DNA of 54,546 nt from Phycisphaerae bacterium. Lineage in GTDB: Bacteria; Planctomycetota; Phycisphaerae; Tepidisphaerales; Tepidisphaeraceae. The number at the start of each line of letters is the position of its first letter. The stretch's first letter is position 1. This document shows, one piece after another, positions 1 to 9,452 of this stretch. The DNA lies in the NCBI GenBank assembly GCA_026004655.1, contig BPJO01000021.1, positions 1 to 54,546 on the forward strand, given 5' to 3'. The translations under genes and the position numbers were made by a program. Below the pieces are notes generated by a model. The model was not told where the DNA came from. It was given only the letters and a program-made list of their open reading frames with translations, and did no database searches.

Positions 1-485
1 TAATGGCGGCAAACAGTTCGGGATCGAATCAACGGATTTCGTGACGGGTTGGCCGAGTTCGGGATTGCTCTGAAAAAAGAGCAAGTCATGGATTTGGATG
101 TGGGAATAGATCGTTTTGGAGACTGGAGTGAGAAAATTTCCGCGGGCGTCAAACGGCTTTTTGATAAGAAGCCGTATCCGACAGCGATTTTTTGCAGTTG
201 TGATGCGGTAGCGCGACAAGTGTATCGAGATATGGATGGATTGGGGTTGCGGATTCCGCAGGACGTGAGCGTCATTGGTTGTGATGATGACAGCAATATC
301 GTCGATTATTTGCATCCGGGTTTAACAACCATTCGCCAATCATTCGGAGATCTTGGTCGTACTGCCATGGAATTACTTAAACGTCGTATCCAGTCCCCGG
401 AGTCTCCCGTGGAGTCGCTCATACTTCCTGTCGAACTCGTGATGCGTGATCCGTCGGTCCGCCTCGCAAGGAACAGGATTCGTGA
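1..485 (+). CDS. LacI-family transcriptional regulator, C-terminal part (5' end outside window)
   Basis: The reading frame shows the C-terminal sugar-binding half of a LacI/GalR regulator: a GFRDGLAEFGIAL segment, then AIFCSCDAVA, DVSVIGCDDD and the closing LTTIRQSFGDLGRTAMELL, all typical of the periplasmic-binding-protein-like effector domain. The DNA-binding domain lies beyond the left edge. The frame has TAA at its very first codon and no stop before the next gene. A TGA in another frame at 483-485 lies just before the next gene's ribosome binding site, so I infer a one-base indel near the 3' end and place the stop there. Its position ahead of a glycosidase suggests sugar-responsive control of this locus. 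Confidence 0.8.
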
Positions 486-507
486 ACATATCGTACGAGG
501 AGGACGA

Positions 508-1259
508 ATGAAATTGGGTGGATCAAAAGCTTTTACGCTTGTTGAGTTATTAGTCGTAATTGGGATTATTGCAGTTTTAATCTCTCTTCTTTTGCCGGCG
601 TTTAGCCGTATTCGCGAATCGGCTCGTTCGGGTCAAATGTGCAAGCAATCTGCGTCAGATCGGTCAAATGTTTGGTCTGTATGCGGTTGAATACAGGGGA
701 TATCTTCCCCCTTTAAATAGTCAGGACATTTATAACACCCAGGCAATCAATAAGGACATTTTTGGGATGTATCACAATTTAGGCAGATACATCGGTCGGG
801 CGTATTGGTCAAAAGCTTCGATGGGATGGTAGTTTCTGGAGGGTGGGCGATCCACGGGGGCCTGAAGCAGAGAAGGATTTTTTCCGGAAAACAGCTTTTG
901 TTTGCCCTGATTTTGAGAACATTTTTCGGAACCAGGTCGAACCTTACAAAAATGGGTATGCGGAATCGACCTGGGTCCAAACGCCCGGGGGATGGGGTAG
1001 CGGACCTAACCGCGCATGGGCCAAGCCAAGAAGACTATCATCGGTGAATGGGGCTGCGGTACGGGTGCATGTAGTAGAGGCATGGTCGACGGGGCCGTCT
1101 GTCTGGCACGCGTCAGATCGTAGCGCTATTTACACCCGTGGGATCGACTTTCAACGTCATCGCGGGGGTGGGAATGTGTTATTTGTGGACGGTCATGTTC
1201 ACTGGTTTCATTTTTCAGACGCCATAACTCATTTAACGTCTGACTTGCGGCTTCGGTAA
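508..1259 (+). CDS. Prepilin-like protein with N-terminal methylation motif and H-X9-DG C-terminus (frame broken)
   Basis: ATG at 508 follows a strong GAGGAGG site (497-503). The N-terminus has the type IV prepilin/pseudopilin signature FTLVELLVVIGIIAVL with a short charged leader. Codons from about 650 give NLRQIGQMFGLYAVEYRGY, and the C-terminus has HRGGGNVLFVDGHVHW, the H-X9-DG motif common in Planctomycetota, Lentisphaerota and Verrucomicrobiota. Two frameshifts split it, near 636-650 and near 811-815 in an A run; joining the frames restores one protein of about 250 residues. These proteins are exported and multiply amplified in this clade; their exact role is unknown. Here it sits between a LacI regulator and a glycosidase. 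Confidence 0.8.
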
Positions 1260-1273
1260 TCCTCGAGGAAGAA

Positions 1274-2898
1274 ATGACTACACGAATCATCCTGTCACTC
1301 ATTCTATTGTTACTGACCATTTGCCCTCAGTCCGTAACAGCTAATGAATCCCTCATTACCGGAGGAAATTTCGAATCGGATGCCGTTTGGTCACTGAAAC
1401 GAGGGGCGTCGATCAGTGCGGAGGAAGGTAACCGATTTCTCAGGCTCCGTCAGCTCGAGCCAGGAAAAACGGTTATGGTGTACCGGCGGATTGATCTGCC
1501 CACTGATGTCCAAGCGCTCAAACTGTCTTTCAAAGTTCGTTATGAAAATATCAAACCGGGAAAACAGCTCTGGTTTGATGGACGGATCATGATGAACTTC
1601 AAGGATAAGGAAAATAAAACTTTAAAACCCGCCCCCCCGGCCCCGGCGTTCAAAGGAAACAGCAAAGGGTGGATCAGCCGAGAAACTTCTTTCCTGGTTC
1701 CACCAAATAGCATTCATCTGGAGATGATGTTCACCCTGTTTCAAGTACAAACAGGTCAGATAGACTTCGATGATATTGAACTGGTTCCGGTAGATCCGGG
1801 TCCGGTGATTCGAGCCAAAGAAGAACAGTCTCGTCGAAAAGCCGAAGAAGTGGCTCGCCGTGCAACATCAGTGAAACCTCAAGTTCCGGTGGTGCCTCCA
1901 GAAAAACTCCCCTTCATGTTAAAAGTTTTGGGTAATCGATTGATCGATGAATCGGGTAAGAATATTTGGTTACAAGGCGTCGCGATCCCGAGTATGGGCT
2001 GGGGACCCGGGGAAAAAGTGTTGGAATCCGTTGAACACGCGATGAAGGAGTGGAATGTCAATTGCATCCGATTGGCAGTCCGAGAACATTTTTGGGCAGG
2101 AACAGGTCCCTATCAGAATGACGGTGGGGCATCCTATAGACAACAAATCGATGATGTGATCAATCTGGTCGCTTCCTACGGTGGGTATACGGTGATTGAC
2201 TTGCATCGTTTCCGGGCACCGCAGGAAAAAGACGTACAGTTCTGGGTAGGAGGTAGCCACGAAATATAAAAATCATCCTGCCGTACTTTTTGAGCTGTTT
2301 AATGAACCGCATGACATTTCGTGGGATGTATGGCGAGACGGAGGATGGGTTTCTACGGAAAGACGTCAGACCGACGCTGCGGTAGAAAATAATGAATCAC
2401 TGAGGGGGTTTCACTCCGTCGGTATGCAAAAATTGATCGATACCGTCCGTTCCGTAGGCGGCCAGGAATATTTTGATCGTCGGCGGACTAGATTGGAGCT
2501 ATGACTTGTCTGGTGTTCTCAAAGGATATGCGTTAGACGATCGGGGGGGGAATGGAATTGTGTATTCGACCCATGTCTATTCGTGGAAAAAAAATTGGCA
2601 GGAAAAGTTTTTGGATGTAGCGGAGAAATACCCATTATTTTTAGGAGAGTGTGGAGCTCCCGGAGAAAGACTTTCCTTTATCTCACCTGAGGCCCATGAG
2701 GATGCTTCTACTTGGGTCCCCGATTTCCTCGGGATGGTTCAGCAAAAGCAACTGAACTGGACTGCCTGGAGTTTTCACCCAAAAGCATCACCCTGTTTAC
2801 TGAGCGACTGGGAAAATTACACCCCAACACCTTACTGGGGAGAAGCAGCTAAAAGAGCACTGAGAGGAGAGAAGTTCGAAATGAAGCAGATGCGATAA
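1274..2898 (+). CDS. GH5-type (cellulase-family) glycoside hydrolase, secreted (frame broken)
   Basis: A signal peptide ([21 protein letters not shown]) starts at ATG 1274 after GAGGAA (1265-1270). Residues of about 25-180 form a carbohydrate-binding-like beta-sandwich (NGGNFES-type opening, DFDDIELVP close), then a charged linker and the catalytic barrel. The barrel shows [10 protein letters not shown], whose Glu is the acid/base, and LFLGECG, whose Glu is the nucleophile, as in clan GH-A. Frameshifts near 2250 and 2465-2472 divide the barrel; both catalytic motifs survive in adjoining frames, which argues for sequence error rather than decay. The substrate is probably a beta-1,4-glucan or mannan; the neighbouring acetyl esterase fits hemicellulose use. 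Confidence 0.85.
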
Positions 2899-2941
2899 AA
2901 AATCGGCCTATTTCAGGATTCCAATGAGTTAAGGAGAAAAG

Positions 2942-3631
2942 ATGAATACGTATTGTTTTATTATTGGTACAGCTATTATAGCGATAAAATTGCAAGGCGC
3001 CGTAATCGTTAGTTTTGATAATAACACAACTACCAATCCGTTCCGATCATCGTCTGTGAATCTGGCGACTTCGGTCAGCGGTAGTTTGACCGATTCGGCT
3101 TTTAATGCGGGGGCTGGAGTAACATTCAACCTGGTATTGGATAATCCCAAAATCGGCGTCAATGTGAACCTTCCGAGTGCACCGGATTTTTCACTCGCCA
3201 CCAATAGCTTCTTCGGAGCAGAAAATACCGGCATGGGTGTAGGAAACGCCAATCTCGGGCGGTTTGAACGGGGCGAATCCTTTACCTTAACAGCTACACA
3301 GGATATTCGAATCGAATCGTTCTTGTTTCATGAATGGAACGGGGATGAATCGTTGTATGTTTCCTGGACTCGTAATGGTATCGGGCAATCAGGCGTATTT
3401 TCAATGGCTAGTGGGAGTGGAACGGTTCCCTCACTTGTCACTGTTTCAGTCTCCGGAATTGAAGTCGATGCTTATACCTCTGTCCTTGTTGTCAATGTAA
3501 GCCCTACGACGGCCAACAGTAGTGGACGATTGAGGTTTAGAAATGTCACACTAACGGCTGTTCCGGAGCCGATGGCAGTGGGGTTATGCAGTGTGGTGGG
3601 TTCATACTACTGTTTAAGACGCAGACGCTAA
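2942..3631 (+). CDS. PEP-CTERM sorting-domain protein
   Basis: The start ATG 2942 follows AAGGAG (2931-2936). The 229-residue product has an N-terminal hydrophobic stretch, a Ser/Thr/Asn-rich beta-type body and the C-terminal tripartite signal: VPEP, a hydrophobic helix (MAVGLCSVVGSYYCL) and an RRRR tail. This signal directs processing by exosortase in exopolysaccharide-producing Gram-negative bacteria. The body resembles no enzyme I know. It follows the GH5 gene by 43 bases and may be co-expressed with it. Its stop overlaps the stop of the convergent esterase by four bases. Confidence 0.85.
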   Translation: MNTYCFIIGTAIIAIKLQGAVIVSFDNNTTTNPFRSSSVNLATSVSGSLTDSAFNAGAGVTFNLVLDNPKIGVNVNLPSAPDFSLATNSFFGAENTGMGVGNANLGRFERGESFTLTATQDIRIESFLFHEWNGDESLYVSWTRNGIGQSGVFSMASGSGTVPSLVTVSVSGIEVDAYTSVLVVNVSPTTANSSGRLRFRNVTLTAVPEPMAVGLCSVVGSYYCLRRRR

Positions 3632-4617
3632 GGGTTAAGGCTCTCATCAAGCCAAGCCCGGGCTTCCCGGGCGAGGAGGACCTGATCGCGGGCTTGGTTC
3701 GGGTATTCAAAGTGTCCTGCATCCCGGACGACGATTTTCTTGGTCCCGGGGATAGCGTTATAGACGCTGAACTGTCCGGGGGGTGGAACGGCTGGGTCAA
3801 ATCGGGCGCAACCGACCAGTGTCGGTTGACCCATGAACCGGGCTGAAACCGCCGAGTCAAAGTATTGTAAAACGGGAAGGACTTTCTTTCCCGACAAATA
3901 GAGTTTTCGAACGGCTTCTCCCGCGCCGGTGCACGGGCATTGCAGACGGATCGGGTGATTTCCGAAGCTCGGTACGTCTAGAAACACTTTTCGGATCCGG
4001 CGATCCCAAGGACAAGCCAGCGCGCCGATTCCCCCACCAAAGCTTCCACCGGAATAATCTAGACGATGGCTCAGATCGGGAAAAAGTTCACAAAGCACTT
4101 TGACCCCTGCCCAGATATCGGCTGCGTTTCCGAGATGAACGTAGGTTTCCCGGGATTCGATTCCTGCGACCACGTGGAGATTGGAGTTGTTAACAGGTAG
4201 ATCGGGCTGGATCGAACGGTGAAAGCCGCGTTTGCAAATCTGCAGTCGAATGGTCGGATCGTTTCGTCGGGGAAGTTCCGGGGATTCGCGTCCGCCGTAA
4301 CCGTGTCCCTGAATCTCCAGACGGACGGGTTCCACGAATCGGGGTCGGATTAACCATCCGCCTAACCGTACCGGCGGGGCCCCGTTAAGACCCAACGCGT
4401 CAAAATCGATTTCTTCAACCAGAATATCCTCTCGAGGTGTCTTTCCGATCCAGGGTCGGAGTCGGATACGGGTCGGTACCGTCAAAGCAGACAGGTACTT
4501 CTCTTGCCAGAACCGCTCAAAATCCTCTGCCGGTTCGGGTGGGGGGATTTGAAGCATATCCTGTTCCGTGTAACCGTACGTCGGATCGAAAGGGAAAGAA
4601 TGCTGAAACATGCGCAA
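3628..4617 (-). CDS. Acetylxylan esterase / cephalosporin-C deacetylase family (AXE1)
   Basis: The 329-residue alpha/beta hydrolase has the AXE1 family layout. The nucleophile Ser192 lies in YSGGSFGGGIG, the acid is likely Asp274 in ARFDPAVPPP, and the base is His302 in DAGHFEYP. No signal peptide is evident, so it probably acts on imported acetylated oligosaccharides in the cytoplasm. It is transcribed toward the GH5/PEP-CTERM genes and shares the tetranucleotide CTAA with the PEP-CTERM stop. The 73-bp gap to the divergent DUF1844 gene must hold both promoters. Confidence 0.88.
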   Translation of the reverse strand: MRMFQHSFPFDPTYGYTEQDMLQIPPPEPAEDFERFWQEKYLSALTVPTRIRLRPWIGKTPREDILVEEIDFDALGLNGAPPVRLGGWLIRPRFVEPVRLEIQGHGYGGRESPELPRRNDPTIRLQICKRGFHRSIQPDLPVNNSNLHVVAGIESRETYVHLGNAADIWAGVKVLCELFPDLSHRLDYSGGSFGGGIGALACPWDRRIRKVFLDVPSFGNHPIRLQCPCTGAGEAVRKLYLSGKKVLPVLQYFDSAVSARFMGQPTLVGCARFDPAVPPPGQFSVYNAIPGTKKIVVRDAGHFEYPNQARDQVLLAREARAWLDESLNP

Positions 4618-4690
4618 GGGAGTGTGAACCGAGAGTTTTCTGTCGTCAATCCCTGTTTCTTTCCGTCGGGCAGAGACTAGAATTAATTAT

Positions 4691-5104
4691 ATGAGTGATA
4701 CTCCGATTATTCAGGTTGACAGCGACTGGAAACGTCAGGCCCAAGAAGAAAAACGGAAACTGGCCGAGCAGACGGCTTCAAAAACGTCAAAGGCCCCTGT
4801 ATCACCTTCGGTACCCCGGTCCGATGCTTCGGGACGGAGCACACGTCAGCTTCCGGAGGCGGGTTTTGCGTCGATCGTTCAGTCGATCATGACCCAGGCC
4901 CTGTATTATCTCGGTGAAATCGGGGATGAAAATGCTCCTCCTATGCTCAATCTTGACCTAGCCAAGTATCAGATTGACATGCTGGGAGTTCTAGAAGAAA
5001 AGACCAAAGGCAATCTCACCCGTGAGGAACAAACCCTGCTGGATCAAACCGTGTACGATTTACGCAGCCGGTATGTTTCGATCGCCCGACAGTTGATCAT
5101 GTGA
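4691..5104 (+). CDS. DUF1844 domain protein
   Basis: The 137-residue protein has a polar Lys/Ser/Pro-rich N-terminal third followed by the DUF1844 helical region: FASIVQSIMTQALYYLGE, then LDLAKYQIDMLGVLEEKTKGNLT and a final helix. The family is widespread in Planctomycetota, Deltaproteobacteria and Acidobacteriota and has no established function. No membrane segment or catalytic motif is visible. It ends 15 bases before the stop of the convergent DoxX-like gene. Confidence 0.85.
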   Translation: MSDTPIIQVDSDWKRQAQEEKRKLAEQTASKTSKAPVSPSVPRSDASGRSTRQLPEAGFASIVQSIMTQALYYLGEIGDENAPPMLNLDLAKYQIDMLGVLEEKTKGNLTREEQTLLDQTVYDLRSRYVSIARQLIM

Positions 5105-5118
5105 GGTCAACTTTGTTA

Positions 5119-5523
5119 TCAAAGTCGTCTGACCGGAAAAAGCTCGCGGATGCGGGGTTCGCGCAAATAAAGCCCCAACCATGCCAAAACCCCGACGACC
5201 ACCGGTAACAGAATCTGAGGCAGGGGATCGCCGTTGCGGACATGCACATCCACAGCCCCCCCGAGGTATCCGGTGACAAGAATCGCCCCCAAACAGGTCG
5301 TGCGCGGGATCAGGTACAAAATCACACAACCCACGGTCACAATTCCTAGAGGAAGCATGACCGACGCTGAATAACCCATTTTGATGGTTTGTTCCACGAT
5401 CGAATCCGGTCGAATAATGTTCATCACCCCGGCCACGAACAGCAAGGATGCGGGAACCAACGTCAAAACCCAACCCACGATTCGTACAGATCGGGAAGGT
5501 TTGTTCAGGGCTTTTTCAGACAT
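5119..5523 (-). CDS. DoxX-like family membrane protein
   Basis: The 134-residue protein has four predicted membrane helices (about residues 13-35, 48-68, 73-92 and 104-122). The spacing, and the GYLGGAVDVHVRNGDP loop before the last helix, match the DoxX-like family. Members are small integral inner-membrane proteins, some linked to redox or stress functions; no substrate can be inferred here. An AGGAG-like site precedes the start (AGGAGTCCT read on the minus strand). Confidence 0.75.
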   Translation of the reverse strand: MSEKALNKPSRSVRIVGWVLTLVPASLLFVAGVMNIIRPDSIVEQTIKMGYSASVMLPLGIVTVGCVILYLIPRTTCLGAILVTGYLGGAVDVHVRNGDPLPQILLPVVVGVLAWLGLYLREPRIRELFPVRRL

Positions 5524-5738
5524 AGGACTCCTAAAAGTAAGGTCATTGTCTCATCGTCCGATTCGGGGGTTATTCAACAGTGAACTCTCAACAAGCGGCA
5601 AATTTTGCTTGCATTTCATGTTGCAGCGCTTAAATTGCCGATGTCAGACTGTCCGGATCTTCCGGTCAGTTGCCTGTGACAGAGGATCAAGGACGATTCT
5701 CGGCAGGGCATGGCATGGATCGCGTGCGAAAGGCCAGG

Positions 5739-8096
5739 ATGGCTATGTCGTCGCGGAAATATTCCCCGTCGGATGAAGCTTCGATTTCTCAGCTTTGGCA
5801 GATGCCTTTGCTGATTCTTTCTTTTGCCCTTTTCGGCTACGCAGCCTATTTGTTGTGGGACCCCAAACCTGGTCCGTCGGTCGAGCAACAGCTGTCAGAT
5901 GTCAGAACGTTGCTGAAGGCAGAACGTCCGGAGGCAGCAGTCGAGCGACTCAAAAAACTGTTGTCGTTGGACGATCTAACCCCCACCCAGCAGGGGCAGA
6001 TTCATCTCTATTTTGCCGAAGCCATCGATCTGTATCAGCAGTTAAAACGGGTGACCGTTCCCGCACTTCAGATCCGGATCATTGAACAGACCCGTCACGC
6101 AGTGGCCAAAGGGATGCAGCTAGACGCCGGGGGGTATCGTCGGTTGGGCAAGGCCTACGAGTTGCTTGGCAAGATCGATGACGCGCTGGATTCATACAAA
6201 AAGGCAGTAACGCTCGACCCAGACCGGTCGTTACGATTATCTCGCAAGATCGTGGATTTGTTGTTGGACCGGGGTGACACCCGGGCTGCGGAACTGGCGA
6301 TTCAGGATTATCTGAAAGATCCGACGATCACCGATGCCGAGCGCGCCTGGGCCATGAGTCAACGGGCCATGATCCTGACCGATCAGGGACACTACCTGGA
6401 TGCTAAAATCCTGCTCGACAATGCTTTAAAGCTGACCGCAGACCAGGAACAGGAAGGCGAAGTCCATTACCGGTTGGGTTACGTTACCTGGAAGCTCGGC
6501 GACACCCAACAAGCCGAACGCTACCTTCGTGTGGCTAGGGATCAGCTACGATCAGGACATCCTCTAGATGCCGATGCGTGTGTACTTCTAGGGGATATCG
6601 CCCGGGCTTCAGGTCGTGTGGAAGAAGCCAAGTCCTTCTATCAGGAAGTGATCGTGAATCATCCTGATTCCCGTGTCATGCCTTTGGCCCGTATCGGTAG
6701 GGGTTTGGCTAGGGTCATGCTCAAAGAGGATGAAGCCGCTTTGTCTGACTTGATCGACGTAGCCAAAGAGATCGATCAGCGTCCGTCACGCCGGTCGTAT
6801 CGTAGTCAGGCAATTGCCGCCATTCAGGATGCGGTGGAGTTGTTCAAATCACGGGGAAACGCACAGGCGGGTATCGAGCTGATGTCTTATGAACTTCTGC
6901 TTAAGCCCGATCCCCAAGCCGAGTTTTTCCTACGACTTGCAAGGCTTTACGAAGCCCGGGCTGACCAGATCGAAGCTACCCTTCCCGACATCAGTGGCGG
7001 GGAAAAAATTCGTCGCCAACAACAAGTACGAGATATCCGCAGCAAGGCGGCTGAAGGATATATCGCCTATGCACAGAAGCTGATCCCGGGCGACGACCGT
7101 CAGTACGGATCGGCGTTGTGGTACGGGATCGGACTGTACGAAAAAGCCGGGAACATGCAGGCCTTGATCACGGCGTTGGATCTGTTTGTCACCGAACGTC
7201 CTGAAGACCCTCTAGCACCGGATGCCTTGCTTCGTCTGGGGAAAGCCCACCAGGCGCTTGGACAGCTTGATCAGGCCATTGCGGTTCTTCAACGGAATCA
7301 GTTCCGATATCCCAAGTCTCTGGCCGCTAGCAAAAGTGCGGTTCCTCTGGCCCAAGCGTATATCGCCAAAGGGCCTGACACTTATTCCAAAGCCGAGAAC
7401 GTCCTGTTGAGTGTTTTGGACAACAACCCCTTGGTCGATCCCTCTTCGGAAGATTTTCGTCAGGCCTTGTTCGAATTGGGGCAGATCTATTACCGAACAT
7501 CCCGTTACGAAGAGGCCGTCGTCCGTCTGGAAGAGTTTTTGAAACGATACGGATCGGATAGCCGACGCGGACAGGTACTGTTTCTGATCGCGGACAGCTA
7601 CCGTAAAAGCGCGCGGTATCTGCAAAACCGACAGGCAGTCGCATCGGCCAGCAGCGAACCGGTGTTCGACCCCGCGGAAGTCGAATCTGCCAAGAAAGAT
7701 CGTCTGATCAAAGCCAAGTCCTACTACGATCAGGTGGTCGATATCTACCACGACCAATTGCCCAAGTCCGATCCCGAAAAACTGTACTACAAGCTGTCAC
7801 ACTTCTATCGGGCGGATTGTCTGTACGACCTAGGTCAGTATGAGTCGTCGATTTCTCTTTATGACAACGCCGCGTTTCGGTTTCAGGATGATCCCTCGTC
7901 GCTGGCGGCTTATGTGCAGATCGTCAATGCCTGGTGCAGGTTAGGAAAAGTAGAACAAGCCAAGGCTGCTAATGAACGGGCCAAGTGGTTGCTTCGTCGG
8001 ATCCCTCCTGAATCATTCAGTGACGGATCATTTTCCATGCCCCGGGAGTACTGGGAACAGTGGTTGAAGTTTGTGAACGAGTCGGGGATGTGGTGA
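5739..8096 (+). CDS. Membrane-anchored tetratricopeptide-repeat protein
   Basis: The product is about 785 residues. I prefer ATG 5739 because AAGG lies just upstream; the frame is open to 5670. One N-terminal membrane helix (LLILSFALFGYAAYLLW) anchors a long array of TPR units, such as YRRLGKAYELLGKIDDALDSY and ALFELGQIYYRTSRYEEAVV, with YfiO-like spacing. It is probably a periplasm-facing scaffold. It is co-directional with the flagellar genes and only 64 bases upstream of flgN, so it may be in that operon, but its role in motility is inference only. Confidence 0.85.
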   Translation: MAMSSRKYSPSDEASISQLWQMPLLILSFALFGYAAYLLWDPKPGPSVEQQLSDVRTLLKAERPEAAVERLKKLLSLDDLTPTQQGQIHLYFAEAIDLYQQLKRVTVPALQIRIIEQTRHAVAKGMQLDAGGYRRLGKAYELLGKIDDALDSYKKAVTLDPDRSLRLSRKIVDLLLDRGDTRAAELAIQDYLKDPTITDAERAWAMSQRAMILTDQGHYLDAKILLDNALKLTADQEQEGEVHYRLGYVTWKLGDTQQAERYLRVARDQLRSGHPLDADACVLLGDIARASGRVEEAKSFYQEVIVNHPDSRVMPLARIGRGLARVMLKEDEAALSDLIDVAKEIDQRPSRRSYRSQAIAAIQDAVELFKSRGNAQAGIELMSYELLLKPDPQAEFFLRLARLYEARADQIEATLPDISGGEKIRRQQQVRDIRSKAAEGYIAYAQKLIPGDDRQYGSALWYGIGLYEKAGNMQALITALDLFVTERPEDPLAPDALLRLGKAHQALGQLDQAIAVLQRNQFRYPKSLAASKSAVPLAQAYIAKGPDTYSKAENVLLSVLDNNPLVDPSSEDFRQALFELGQIYYRTSRYEEAVVRLEEFLKRYGSDSRRGQVLFLIADSYRKSARYLQNRQAVASASSEPVFDPAEVESAKKDRLIKAKSYYDQVVDIYHDQLPKSDPEKLYYKLSHFYRADCLYDLGQYESSISLYDNAAFRFQDDPSSLAAYVQIVNAWCRLGKVEQAKAANERAKWLLRRIPPESFSDGSFSMPREYWEQWLKFVNESGMW

Positions 8097-8160
8097 CCGG
8101 TACGAAAGCAGATGTCGAAAATCTCGGAACGGTCGGGATTTTCCCGTCGGAGACGATCAT

Positions 8161-8613
8161 ATGCCTCCTCAATCTCAGTTACTGATGGAGTGTCTGACCC
8201 GCCAACTGGGTTGTTATCGACAATTGTCGCGGTTGTGCGATTTGCAACGTCAATACGTCCAACAGAATCAGACCGATGAGCTGCTGACGGTGTTGGAACA
8301 ACGGGGCGAACTTCTGCAGCAGATCAGCGAACTGGAGACCGAAGTCGCGCCTATGAAACGCAACTGGTCTGAGTTTTCTTCGCGTCTGACCGAGCAAGAC
8401 CGACGACGGGCTTCACAGATGCTGGCAGAGACCCGTGAGCTGTTGATACAGATCACCCAGGCGGACCAGGACGACGTGCTTCTACTGCAGCAGCGCAAAC
8501 TCAATATCGGTAAACAGATCGTAGCCACCACGCAAGCCAAGGCCGTGGGACGCAAATACGCAGCCGCGGCGTACGTGTCCGATCAACAGAACAAGGTCAA
8601 TGTCAAACAATGA
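8161..8613 (+). CDS. flgN: FlgN-like flagellar chaperone
   Basis: The 150-residue, almost entirely helical, Gln-rich protein has the antiparallel-helix pattern of FlgN (QYVQQNQTDELLTVLEQRGELL, then LLQQRKLNIGKQIV). FlgN chaperones hook-filament junction proteins for type III flagellar export. The assignment rests on fold pattern and on context, with flgB, flgC and fliE downstream. The stop overlaps the kinase start in an ATGA tetranucleotide, implying translational coupling. Confidence 0.65.
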   Translation: MPPQSQLLMECLTRQLGCYRQLSRLCDLQRQYVQQNQTDELLTVLEQRGELLQQISELETEVAPMKRNWSEFSSRLTEQDRRRASQMLAETRELLIQITQADQDDVLLLQQRKLNIGKQIVATTQAKAVGRKYAAAAYVSDQQNKVNVKQ

Positions 8614-9437
8614 CTCTCACCAGTCCATCTTCCGTATCGGTTCATGCCCAGCGGATCGAAGAGCTGGGGCGGATCATCATGGCTTACTCGGAGGTGACGG
8701 AGAAACTAGAAAAATCACACGACGAGTTAAAAAAACGGGTCGAGCAGCTTCAGACCGAACTGAGTGAAAAGAATCGTCTGTTGGAACGTCGCAACCGTCT
8801 GGCGGCTTTGGGCGAGATGGCAGCAGGGCTCGCACATGAAATCCGTAACCCCTTGGGAGGTATCCAGTTATACGCGTCGATGCTTGCCCAGGACGTGGCC
8901 GACCGTCCCGAAAGTGTCCGAACCGTCCAGAAAATCATCGGGGGGGTCAAACGATTAGAAGAACTGGTGTCCCAGATCCTTCATTTCACACGGGAAATCA
9001 ATGCCCATCCTTCCCGTTGCGAGGTATGCGTCCTGATCAGAGAAGCAATCGAACTAGCGCAGGGTCGTTTGGGACGAGGAGTGGGGACGATCCGGGCGGA
9101 TCTTCCGCAGACGTTTTATCGGGATGTGGATGCCAGGCTTTTTTCTCAATGCGTCTTGAATCTTGTGCTCAACGCGATTGAAGCTGCCGGGCCTGATGGA
9201 ACAGTTGACGTGAGCCTGTGCGGGACGGATTCGGGTCTGTTGCTGGTGGTTGAAGATGACGGTCCGGGGATCCCGACGGAGGTGCTGGATCGAATTTTCA
9301 ATCCCTTTTTTACGACCAAGGATGAGGGAACGGGATTGGGTTTATCGATCGTTCACCGGATCGTTGAAGCTCACAACGGAACGATTCAGGCTCGGAACCG
9401 CCCATCAGGCGGGGCCCGGTTCGAGGTACGGATTTAG
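8610..9437 (+). CDS. Sensor histidine kinase (FlrB/AtoS-like, soluble)
   Basis: The 275-residue protein has a coiled coil (about 20-62), a dimerisation H-box with His76 in LAHEIRNPLGG, and a HATPase domain with N-box (NLVLNAIEAAG), G1 (DDGPGIP), F-box (NPFFTTKDEG) and G2 (GTGLGLSIV). There is no membrane segment and no recognisable PAS domain, so the signal is probably internal, as in FlrB-type kinases that sense flagellar assembly. The start overlaps the flgN stop by four bases. Only 15 bases separate it from the regulator gene, its obvious partner. Confidence 0.9.
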   Translation: MTLTSPSSVSVHAQRIEELGRIIMAYSEVTEKLEKSHDELKKRVEQLQTELSEKNRLLERRNRLAALGEMAAGLAHEIRNPLGGIQLYASMLAQDVADRPESVRTVQKIIGGVKRLEELVSQILHFTREINAHPSRCEVCVLIREAIELAQGRLGRGVGTIRADLPQTFYRDVDARLFSQCVLNLVLNAIEAAGPDGTVDVSLCGTDSGLLLVVEDDGPGIPTEVLDRIFNPFFTTKDEGTGLGLSIVHRIVEAHNGTIQARNRPSGGARFEVRI

Positions 9438-9452
9438 ATCAAGGACGGTTTT

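Noticed and set aside
49..690. A 213-residue apparent LacI-prepilin fusion
   Set aside because: A ribosome binding site and ATG precede the prepilin part, and another frame has a TGA at 483-485, so two genes joined by an indel explain it better.
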